The notes below the pieces were generated by a model. That model did no database searches and was not told where the DNA came from. It was given only the letters and a program-made list of their open reading frames with translations. A stretch of 10,313 nucleotides of DNA, from NCBI GenBank assembly GCA_015486475.1, contig WFRO01000516.1:1-10313 (forward strand), in the 5' to 3' direction. Every line of letters begins with the position of its first letter. The first letter of the stretch is position 1. The translations under genes were made by a program, and so were the position numbers. The stretch comes from Bacteroidales bacterium (GTDB lineage: Bacteria > Bacteroidota > Bacteroidia > Bacteroidales > VadinHA17). This document shows positions 1 to 5,697 of this stretch, one piece after another.

Positions 1-29
1 CTGGAAATTTTCCGTATTTCATGGAATAT

Positions 30-1142
30 CTATTTTACGAGGATCTTCCTGACCGTGGAATTACCGTTCTTCAGGTTCACTCTCACCAGGTAAATGCCGG
101 GAGGTGCCTGTGCGGGCAGGGTGACCCTGTAGCTGTGGTTCACCCCTTCGGCGGGATCGGAGAGGAAGACCTCCTGGCCCAGCAGGTTGGTCACCACGAC
201 CTTCTCAATGGGCCGGTCGGAGATGATCTCAAAGGTGTGATACGTGACCGGGTTGGGGTAGATATAAACCTGAGAGAAGGTATTCCCGGGGTCCTGTACC
301 GAAGATACGGCACAGTTGCAGGTGTGGGTTCCCAGTGAGTCCCACTGGTCTTTGCCGCCGGGTACCGTATCCCATTGGGCCGCCACGTCGAAACCTTCGG
401 GGTTTTGCGTAACCCCTTTGGTGACAGAGGGCTTGCGCACCAGGGTGTGGTCTTTCGTCCAGGCCAGCCAGAAAGGGCCGAAGAACTGTCCGGTGGTGTC
501 AGTATGCTGCACGATCCAGTCGATCACTTTCCCTTTGGTCTCGACGTAGGTGGTGTCTTCGTCGTTGATGACCCGGGCATTGTAGGTGACCGTGGTATCC
601 TGGATGTTCGACCATCCGTATTCCTTCTCGATCTTGTTGCCCAGTCCCACCTCGCCGATAATATCGATGATCTGTATGTCCGGATCGTTGATGTCTTTAT
701 CCGCTGATTTCATCAGGACGATGGCATCGTTGCCGTTCATATAAGTGGGTGCAGGGTATTTATGATCCATGAGATAAGGGTAATTGGATGCCAGCTCCTG
801 CAGGGCCGGGTCACATTTCGGGGAGATGTTCCCTCCTCCCAGATCGACATCTTCTGTCTGTCCGTTGACCAGAATAAACACGCTGTGGCCCGGCAGGAAT
901 CCTTCCAGCTGGGTATATCCGCCGGCAGTAAAGGTGGAGGATCCGTTGCTGAAACGGGCTACAAAATAGTAGCTCAGATCGATCACCTGATCGGTGGGGT
1001 TGTAGATCTCCAGGGCTTTACTGTTGCCCGATCCTTCCACATATTCGGAGAAAAAGAGCTCGGAGCAGTCGGCGGTCTCCTGCGCGGGGACCGTCAGGGC
1101 TGTCATCAGTACAAAAAGTGCAATGAGTAAAGTTTTTTTCAT
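30..1142 (-). CDS. Secreted lamin-tail-domain protein with type IX secretion C-terminal sorting domain
   Basis: Predicted 370-residue exported protein. Residues 1-20 form a signal peptide (KK, hydrophobic core, cleavage likely after VPA). Residues about 28-175 resemble a lamin-tail domain: LFFSEYVEGSGN, then ALEIYNPT, a DLSYY strand, GHSVFILVNGQ and NGNDAIVLMK. Residues about 290-370 are a type IX secretion sorting domain: VYIYPNP at 292-298, VVVTNLLGQEV in the middle, PGIYLVRV and a final KILVK. In this family the domain directs export across the outer membrane and is normally removed, leaving the protein on the surface or released. The ATG at 1142 is preferred over an in-frame ATG at 1184, because it puts the signal peptide at the true N-terminus and has GAAGG just upstream. 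The middle (about 175-285) has no domain I recognise and no visible catalytic motif. Ligand and role are unknown. It lies downstream of kdsB on the same strand but is separated by 254 nt of repeats. Confidence 0.88.
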   Translation of the reverse strand: MKKTLLIALFVLMTALTVPAQETADCSELFFSEYVEGSGNSKALEIYNPTDQVIDLSYYFVARFSNGSSTFTAGGYTQLEGFLPGHSVFILVNGQTEDVDLGGGNISPKCDPALQELASNYPYLMDHKYPAPTYMNGNDAIVLMKSADKDINDPDIQIIDIIGEVGLGNKIEKEYGWSNIQDTTVTYNARVINDEDTTYVETKGKVIDWIVQHTDTTGQFFGPFWLAWTKDHTLVRKPSVTKGVTQNPEGFDVAAQWDTVPGGKDQWDSLGTHTCNCAVSSVQDPGNTFSQVYIYPNPVTYHTFEIISDRPIEKVVVTNLLGQEVFLSDPAEGVNHSYRVTLPAQAPPGIYLVRVNLKNGNSTVRKILVK

Positions 1143-1162
1143 GACCTTCGCGTTTTTAGGGT

Positions 1163-1186
1163 AAAAATGCCGGAAAACCGGCACCC
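1163..1186 (-). promoter_or_regulatory. Terminator-like hairpin in the leader of the lamin-tail gene
   Basis: Read on the minus strand, TGCCGG, a TTTT loop and CCGGCA form a perfect 6-bp stem, followed directly by five T. GGG and ACCC flank it and could extend the pairing. It lies about 20 nt upstream of the chosen start at 1142. It could be a short intrinsic terminator for transcripts coming from kdsB, or a leader attenuator for the lamin-tail gene. The sequence alone does not decide between these. Confidence 0.4.
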
Positions 1187-1201
1187 ATTCATCCGGGAAT
1201 A

Positions 1202-1209
1202 CAAATTTA
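1202..1209 (-). promoter_or_regulatory. Possible Bacteroidota -7 element upstream of the lamin-tail gene
   Basis: The minus strand reads TAAATTTG, an exact match to the Bacteroidota -7 consensus TAnnTTTG, about 60 nt before the start codon at 1142. No good TTTG -33 element lies 19-21 nt upstream of it, so this is a half-supported promoter. If real, the transcript would include the terminator-like hairpin at 1163-1186. Confidence 0.3.
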
Positions 1210-1276
1210 CAAAATATATGCAGGAAAGGGAAGGATATTCGGTGAATGTCCGGAAAAAAATGATGGAATTGATATA

Positions 1277-1332
1277 GGTTTCAGGTTTCAGGTTCCATGT
1301 TTCAGGTTCCAGGTTCCAGGTTCCAGGTTTAG
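1277..1332 (-). repeat. Degenerate heptanucleotide array A (unit TGGAACC on the minus strand)
   Basis: Eight consecutive 7-nt units with no phase break. On the plus strand the first seven read ggtttca, ggtttca, ggttcca, tgtttca, ggttcca, ggttcca, ggttcca; the last is a decayed ggtttag. The minus-strand consensus is TGRAACC. The array lies between kdsB and the lamin-tail gene and faces array B (1350-1398), so GGTTC cores on one side can pair with GAACC cores on the other. Open frames through it are by-products of the repeat. Confidence 0.9.
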
Positions 1333-1349
1333 AGTTATCTCTGTAAGCT

Positions 1350-1398
1350 ATGATCCACGAACCACGAACCACGAACTACGAACCACCAACTATGAACT
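1350..1398 (+). repeat. Degenerate heptanucleotide array B (unit ACGAACC on the plus strand)
   Basis: Seven consecutive units: atgatcc, acgaacc, acgaacc, acgaact, acgaacc, accaact, atgaact. The consensus ACGAACY shares the GAACC core of array A but lies on the opposite strand. The last unit runs into the kdsB stop codon (CTA on the plus strand at 1397-1399), so the array starts exactly where kdsB coding ends. Seventeen non-repetitive bases separate it from array A. Confidence 0.9.
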
Positions 1399-2143
1399 AT
1401 TCCATCAGATGCAGGATCTGTTCCAGGTCTTCGGGGGTGTCCACGGAATAGTTGCGGTATTTTGAGACGGCAGCCCGGATCACATAACCGTTCTCCAGCC
1501 AGCGGTTCTGCTCGAGCGATTCAGCTTTTTCGAGGGAGGAAGGGGGGAGCTTTGTGATCTCTTCCAGGATGTGGGCACGGTAGGCATACATACCAATATG
1601 TATCAGATAGGGATGATGATCGCTCCACTTTTCCCGGGGCACATCGCGCAGGTAGGGGATGGGAGAGCGTGAGAAATAAAGCACCCGTCCCTGGTTGTCC
1701 ATGACCGCCTTGACGGCATTGGGGTTGACGATCTCCGAGAGACCATGATGTTCGTGCACCAGGGTGGCGATGGCGGTCTGCGGATCATCGAAAAGGGCCA
1801 TCACCTCCCGCAGTTGTTCCGGGTGGATCAGGGGTTCATCCCCCTGGATGTTGATCACCCCGTCGACAGGATTCCCGGTATCCTTGCGGTAGATCGCCAG
1901 GGCCTCGGCACAGCGGTCGGTGCCGCTGCGGTGGCGGTCGGAGGTCATGACTGCCTGTCCGCCGAAGCGCTGTACTTCCTCCAGGATGCGCCGGTCGTCG
2001 GTAGCCACGATCACCTCTTCCAGGGCCTGCGAGACCCGCTCATACACCCGCTGTATCATGGTCCGGCCATGGATGGATACCAGCGGCTTGCCCGGGAAAC
2101 GGGACGACTGATAACGGGCCGGTATGATGCCGATGAATTTCAT
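1397..2143 (-). CDS. kdsB: 3-deoxy-manno-octulosonate cytidylyltransferase (CMP-Kdo synthetase)
   Basis: Cytosolic enzyme that joins Kdo and CTP to give CMP-Kdo and pyrophosphate, activating Kdo for transfer to lipid A in the LPS inner core. The 248-residue product has the family's usual length. The N-terminal nucleotide-binding signature is MKFIGIIPARYQSSRFPGKP, followed by VIVATDD, a SDRHRSGTDRCAEA segment and VINIQGDEPLI, whose acidic residues bind the metal in this family. FSRSPIPY and HIGMYAYR follow, then SLEQNRWLENG near the end. The ATG at 2143 gives the canonical N-terminus, with GAGG just upstream. The gene is divergent from the sigma-54-type activator across 140 nt. I see no ordinary terminator after it, only the facing repeat arrays. 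Function is secure from the motifs. Confidence 0.97.
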   Translation of the reverse strand: MKFIGIIPARYQSSRFPGKPLVSIHGRTMIQRVYERVSQALEEVIVATDDRRILEEVQRFGGQAVMTSDRHRSGTDRCAEALAIYRKDTGNPVDGVINIQGDEPLIHPEQLREVMALFDDPQTAIATLVHEHHGLSEIVNPNAVKAVMDNQGRVLYFSRSPIPYLRDVPREKWSDHHPYLIHIGMYAYRAHILEEITKLPPSSLEKAESLEQNRWLENGYVIRAAVSKYRNYSVDTPEDLEQILHLME

Positions 2144-2224
2144 TACCTCAAAGAAAAGAAATATTTTTCAATCCTCCTTTGTCACGCTTTACGGAAAAGC
2201 TGCGAAAAGGTCGAATTATCAATA

Positions 2225-2258
2225 TGTTTTACCGATAGAAAAAAAATGAGTAATTTCG
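2225..2258 (+). promoter_or_regulatory. Candidate Bacteroidota promoter for the activator-lptE-secG operon
   Basis: TAATTTCG at 2251-2258 is one base from the -7 consensus TAnnTTTG. Twenty bases upstream, TGTTTT at 2225-2230 is a weak match to the TTTG -33 element. The position leaves a leader of about 20 nt before the ATG at 2284. It sits in the AT-rich 140-nt gap shared with divergent kdsB. I found no convincing promoter for kdsB in the same gap. Confidence 0.45.
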
Positions 2259-2283
2259 CAAAAGTAAGAAAGCAGTTCGTTAT

Positions 2284-3525
2284 ATGGCAGTTAATATACA
2301 GGCAGTCAAGCAGCGTTTTGGCATTATCGGCAATGATCCCGGTCTGAACCACGCGATCGATATCGCCCTGCAGGTGGCCTCCACCGATCTCTCGGTACTG
2401 ATCACGGGCGAAAGCGGTACGGGCAAGGAGGTCTTTCCACAGATCATCCACCAGTACAGTGCACGGAAACACGGCCAGTACATTGCCGTGAACTGCGGGG
2501 CTATACCCGAAGGGACTATCGATTCCGAGCTGTTCGGACATGAGAAAGGTTCTTTCACGGGAGCCCATGAGAGCCGCAAAGGATACTTTGAGGTAGCTGA
2601 CGGAGGCACTATTTTCCTGGATGAGGTGGCTGAGCTGCCGCTTTCCACGCAGGTGCGTCTGCTGCGGGTGCTCGAGACAGGGGAGTTTATCCGGGTGGGA
2701 TCATCCAAAGTGCATAAAACCGATGTGCGGGTGGTGGCTGCCACCAATGTGGACCTTATAAACAAGGTGCAGGAGGGCAAGTTCAGGGAAGATCTTTTTT
2801 ACCGCCTCAGCACCGTGCCGATAGCCATCCCTCCGTTGCGGGAAAGGGGAGAGGATGTGTTGTTGCTTTTCCGCAAATTCGCTGTGGATTTTTCCGAAAA
2901 ATACCGCATGCCTCCCGTGCGGCTTACGGAAGACGCCAAGACGGTGCTGATGAGCTACCGGTGGCCGGGCAACGTGCGGCAACTGAAGAATGTGACTGAG
3001 CAGATCTCTATCATTGAAAAGAACAGGGAGATCGATACGGATACGCTGAAGAAATACCTGCCCGATTATATGGGCGTTAAGCTTCCGGCGGTCATTCCCA
3101 AGAATGAGGATACCTCTTTCGCTTCGGAACGCGAGATACTTTACAAGATCCTCTTTGATCTGAAGAGCGATATCCATGATCTGAAGCAGATCGTTTTCGA
3201 TATGTTACGCAAGGAGGCCGACTACTCGCGTATCGAGAGTGATCATGCCCAGGTGATCAACCGTCTTGAGAACAATGGCGAAGAAGAGGAGAAAGGCGGA
3301 TCTGCTCCTCCGGTACCGGCACCCCTGCCGGCAGAACCGGCTCATCCGTTCATTGAAGATACCCGGGAAGTGGAGGAGGAGACCCTCTCGCTGGCCGAAA
3401 AAGAGGTCGAGCTGATCCGGAAGGCCCTGGAAAAACACAACGGCCGCAGGAAACAGGCAGCGCGGGAGCTGGGTATCTCCGAGCGGACCCTCTACAGAAA
3501 GATAAAAGAATACAACATAAACTGA
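2284..3525 (+). CDS. Sigma-54-type AAA+ transcriptional activator without receiver domain
   Basis: Predicted 413-residue bacterial enhancer-binding protein, which would use ATP hydrolysis to remodel sigma-54 RNA polymerase. The AAA+ domain begins almost at the N-terminus: Walker A GESGTGKE at 42-49, the sigma-contact loop GSFTGA at 89-94 (Ser in place of the usual Ala in GAFTGA), Walker B GGTIFLDE at 107-114, the REDLFYRL arginine-finger region at 168-175, and WPGNVRQL at 227-234. Residues about 260-370 are a linker rich in charge and proline. A Fis-type helix-turn-helix ends the protein (about 373-411, AARELGISERTLYRKIKEY). No receiver, GAF or PAS domain fits in the roughly 20 residues before the AAA+ domain, so activity is probably set by expression, a partner or ligand binding elsewhere. 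The gene heads a tight operon, 26 nt before lptE. Targets cannot be read from the sequence, and I found no -24/-12 promoter in the window. Confidence 0.93.
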   Translation: MAVNIQAVKQRFGIIGNDPGLNHAIDIALQVASTDLSVLITGESGTGKEVFPQIIHQYSARKHGQYIAVNCGAIPEGTIDSELFGHEKGSFTGAHESRKGYFEVADGGTIFLDEVAELPLSTQVRLLRVLETGEFIRVGSSKVHKTDVRVVAATNVDLINKVQEGKFREDLFYRLSTVPIAIPPLRERGEDVLLLFRKFAVDFSEKYRMPPVRLTEDAKTVLMSYRWPGNVRQLKNVTEQISIIEKNREIDTDTLKKYLPDYMGVKLPAVIPKNEDTSFASEREILYKILFDLKSDIHDLKQIVFDMLRKEADYSRIESDHAQVINRLENNGEEEEKGGSAPPVPAPLPAEPAHPFIEDTREVEEETLSLAEKEVELIRKALEKHNGRRKQAARELGISERTLYRKIKEYNIN

Positions 3526-3551
3526 ACCCCCTGAGGAGGAAGCAAGAAAGT

Positions 3552-4082
3552 ATGCGTTTTTTCCCAAGACATAAGATCATCTTTCCGTCAGTTTTGCTTT
3601 ATGTGCTGATGTTACAGGCGTGTAAGATATCCTATTCGCTGTCGGGGGCATCTCTTTCGCCGGAGGTGAAGACCTGCAATGTGGAGTATTTCCCCAACCG
3701 TGTGCAGCACGGATCGACCGTCAACCCGGTGCTGAGCCAGTTCTTTACCGAGGCGCTGAAGACCAAGATCCAGGCCCAGACCAGCCTGACGCTTACCGAC
3801 GGGGATGCCGATGTGGAATTTTCCGGAGAGATCACGACTTACAGCGTACAGCCGGTCGCCATCACCGGTAATGAAACGGCCGGCCTCAACCGTTTTACCA
3901 TCACCGTGCATGTACGGTTTACCAACAATGTGGATCCTGACCAGAGCTTTGATTCTTCTTTCAGCCGGTATGAGGACTACCCATCGACGCAGGATTTCAG
4001 CTCTGTTGAAAACGACCTGGTGGAAAAGAATGTCAGGAACCTGGTAGAGGATATTTTTAACAAGGCTTTTGTCAACTGGTGA
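3552..4082 (+). CDS. lptE: LptE-like outer-membrane LPS assembly lipoprotein
   Basis: Predicted 176-residue lipoprotein of the LptE family, the partner that plugs the LptD barrel and helps insert LPS into the outer leaflet. The N-terminus is basic and hydrophobic, with a lipobox-like LQAC ending at Cys24; Gln at -2 is unusual. The mature part carries features I recognise from Bacteroidota LptE: VEYFPNRV, a FTEALKTKIQ helix, TLTDGDADVEFSGEITTY, PVAITGNETAGLNRFTITVHVRF and the C-terminal DIFNKAFVNW. A strong AGGAGG (3534-3539) lies upstream of the ATG at 3552. It is 26 nt after the activator and 7 nt before the next gene, so it is almost certainly co-transcribed. Together with kdsB across the divergent gap it links the locus to LPS synthesis and export. 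Confidence 0.87.
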   Translation: MRFFPRHKIIFPSVLLYVLMLQACKISYSLSGASLSPEVKTCNVEYFPNRVQHGSTVNPVLSQFFTEALKTKIQAQTSLTLTDGDADVEFSGEITTYSVQPVAITGNETAGLNRFTITVHVRFTNNVDPDQSFDSSFSRYEDYPSTQDFSSVENDLVEKNVRNLVEDIFNKAFVNW

Positions 4083-4089
4083 TCACAGG

Positions 4090-5694
4090 ATGAGAAAAGA
4101 CGATTTCATATCATACATCCAAAAGCCGTCCTCCCTGGACAGGGAGTCACTGACCGGCCTGGGAGAGTTGCTGAAGGATTTTCCGTATTTCCAGACCGCC
4201 CATTCCCTCTACCTGAAAAACCTGCACAACCTGGGTCATATCCGCTTTGACACACAGTTGAAAATATCCTCCCTGTATGTTGCTGACCGGAGAAAACTGT
4301 ATGATCTGCTGCATGAGGCAAAGTATGCGCCGGAAGAGAAGGTGAGAGATGAGCAAGGAGCGAAGAGCGAAGAGCAAAGAGCGAAGAGCGATGAGCAAAG
4401 AGCCAGGAGCCAGGAGCAAAGAGCAAAGAGCCAAGAGAGCAAGAGCGAAGAGCCAGGAGCCAAGAGTGAAGAGCAAAGAGCAAAGAGTCAAGAGCCAGGA
4501 GACAAGAGTCAAGAGGGGAAAGAGAGCGAAGAAAAGATTGGCGCAGAGCACAGGGCTCAGGGCACAGGGGAAGAAAAGAAAAGCGATGAGCGAAGAGAGG
4601 TGAGAGATGAGCGGGGAGTAAAGAGCCAGGAGCCAGGAGCCAAGAGTGAAGAGCCAAGAGCCAAGAGTCAAGAGCCAGGAGACAAGAGTCAAGAGGGGAA
4701 AGAGAGCGAAGAGAAGATTGGCGCAGAGCACAGGGCACAGGGCGCAGGGGAAGAGGTGAGAGATGAGAAAAGAGAGGTGAGAGATGAGCGGGGAGTAAAG
4801 AGCCAGGAGCCAGGAGACAAGAGTCAAGAGGGGAAAGAGAGCGAAGAGAAGATTGGCGCAGAGCACGGGGCACAGGGCACAGGGAATGTAGAAGAGGAAA
4901 AGTCTGAGGAGAAGCCTGTGGCAGGGGGTGAAGCAGAGGAAGAGATGCGGTCGAAAGAGGAACTGATGGCCGAGATACGCCGCCGCCTGCAGGAGATCGC
5001 TCCGGAGAAAAAGAAAGAGGAAAAACAGGAGCAGGAGGAGAAAAATGAAGCTGCTCCTTCGCCTGAGAAAACCGCTGACGATATCCTGATCCTTGACGAC
5101 AATGCTCCGGCAGGGTCAGCAGAGGAGCACGGGGAGAGCCCGGTAGCCGGAGAAAAAGATAAAGAAAGTGCGGAGACCTCGACCGGCGGACCCAAGAACG
5201 ATGATCTTCTGAAACTGGACCTTTCGGGTGGCGGAACGTCGCCAGCCGGAACAGAGGGGACAGACGAAGATAAAAAACCGGAAAGCGGGGAGAAAAAAAA
5301 AACTCTGAACGGTGAGCAAACCCTGCCTTCCTATGCTTTCGGGGACTGGCTGGGATATTTTGAGCAGCCCGGCGAAGCGGGAACAACAGAGGGAAGAAAA
5401 CGCCCCGAAGATGAGATCATCGATCGTTTTATAGAGTCCAGGCCGCGGATCGTCCCAAGACAGCGGGAGGAGGAGACAGAGACTAAGGTCCCGGAGAAAG
5501 TAAGGGAGAGCACGGAGGAGAAAGGCCTTTTCACGGAGACGCTGGCGAGCATCTATCTGCGGCAGGGATATTATTCAAAAGCCATCCATATCTATGAAAA
5601 ATTAAGTTTGAAATATCCGGAAAAAAGTAGTTACTTTGCAACCCAAATTGAAAAGATCAACCAGATCCTGAGGGATCAGACTAAAAAACAGTAA
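4090..5694 (+). CDS. Repeat-expanded protein with conserved N-terminal domain and TPR-like C-terminus
   Basis: Predicted 534-residue protein with no signal peptide or membrane segment, so probably cytosolic. Residues 1-80 form a conserved-looking helical domain (LLKDFPYFQTAHSLYLKNL, then LKISSLYVADRRKLYDLL). Residues about 84-267 are low complexity with a seven-residue period (KSEEQRA-like) encoded by 7-nt repeats; about 267-410 is Glu/Lys-rich and probably disordered. Conserved motifs resume with SYAFGDWLGYFEQ near 413-425, IIDRFIESRPRIVP near 443-456, and a TPR-like helical hairpin at about 480-534 (TETLASIYLRQGYYSKAIHIYEKL). I recognise the two ends as a Bacteroidota family usually next to secG; its function is not known to me. 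The ATG at 4090 is chosen over an in-frame TTG at 4069, which overlaps lptE and would add seven unsupported residues. The stop lies 3 nt before secG, suggesting translational coupling. Confidence 0.85.
   Translation: MRKDDFISYIQKPSSLDRESLTGLGELLKDFPYFQTAHSLYLKNLHNLGHIRFDTQLKISSLYVADRRKLYDLLHEAKYAPEEKVRDEQGAKSEEQRAKSDEQRARSQEQRAKSQESKSEEPGAKSEEQRAKSQEPGDKSQEGKESEEKIGAEHRAQGTGEEKKSDERREVRDERGVKSQEPGAKSEEPRAKSQEPGDKSQEGKESEEKIGAEHRAQGAGEEVRDEKREVRDERGVKSQEPGDKSQEGKESEEKIGAEHGAQGTGNVEEEKSEEKPVAGGEAEEEMRSKEELMAEIRRRLQEIAPEKKKEEKQEQEEKNEAAPSPEKTADDILILDDNAPAGSAEEHGESPVAGEKDKESAETSTGGPKNDDLLKLDLSGGGTSPAGTEGTDEDKKPESGEKKKTLNGEQTLPSYAFGDWLGYFEQPGEAGTTEGRKRPEDEIIDRFIESRPRIVPRQREEETETKVPEKVRESTEEKGLFTETLASIYLRQGYYSKAIHIYEKLSLKYPEKSSYFATQIEKINQILRDQTKKQ
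4341..4884 (+). repeat. Coding heptanucleotide array C with higher-order modules
   Basis: Tandem 7-nt units of consensus about nARGAGY (gaagagc, aaagagc, caggagc, caagagt) inside the TPR-tailed gene. Three blocks each start with ggtgaga-gatgagc and end with caagagt-caagagg. Counted from gatgagc, they span 4348-4516 (24 units plus one extra base at 4439), 4606-4696 (13 units) and 4783-4831 (7 units). Each is followed by a near-identical non-heptamer segment (ggaaagagagcgaag through attggcgcagag) and then three units of a second heptamer, cacaggg (4549-4569, 4729-4749, 4864-4884). All three blocks start in the same reading frame. Three units make 21 nt, or seven codons, giving the KSEEQRA-like peptide period. 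Confidence 0.92.
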
Positions 5695-5697
5695 GTT

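Noticed and set aside
1..29. Left-edge bases beyond the lamin-tail stop, including GGAAA/TTTTCC symmetry
   Set aside because: Too short to assign; the palindrome has no loop and no T-run placed to act as a minus-strand terminator.
1143..1184. Upstream ATG (1184) as start of the lamin-tail protein
   Set aside because: It would put 14 residues before a textbook signal peptide and translate through the terminator-like hairpin; the ATG at 1142 is better.
1139..1372. Minus-strand open frame of 77 codons across array A
   Set aside because: Its sequence is mainly translated repeat (GTWNLEPETWNLKPE-like) running into the lamin-tail gene's leader and start; no family features.
1277..1398. The repeat arrays as a CRISPR
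   Set aside because: Units are 7 nt and directly adjacent, with no spacers; no cas genes are nearby.
2173..2178. AGGAGG on the minus strand upstream of kdsB as its ribosome binding site
   Set aside because: It is about 30 nt before the kdsB ATG, too far, and the TTG just after it opens only a seven-codon frame before a stop. The kdsB start is fixed by its family N-terminus.
1745..2347. Plus-strand open frame of 200 codons antisense to kdsB and overlapping the activator
   Set aside because: No domain or family features; kdsB on the opposite strand accounts for the sequence.
4069..4089. TTG at 4069 as start of the TPR-tailed gene
   Set aside because: It overlaps lptE by 14 nt and adds MSTGDHR with no support; the ATG at 4090 lies 7 nt after the lptE stop.
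4106..5386. Very long Leu/Ser-rich open frames on the minus strand (4106-5386 and 4147-4866)
   Set aside because: They are antisense to the TPR-tailed gene; the 7-nt units lack stop codons when read backwards, so long open frames arise automatically. The translations are repetitive with no domain, and the plus-strand gene has conserved ends and operon context.
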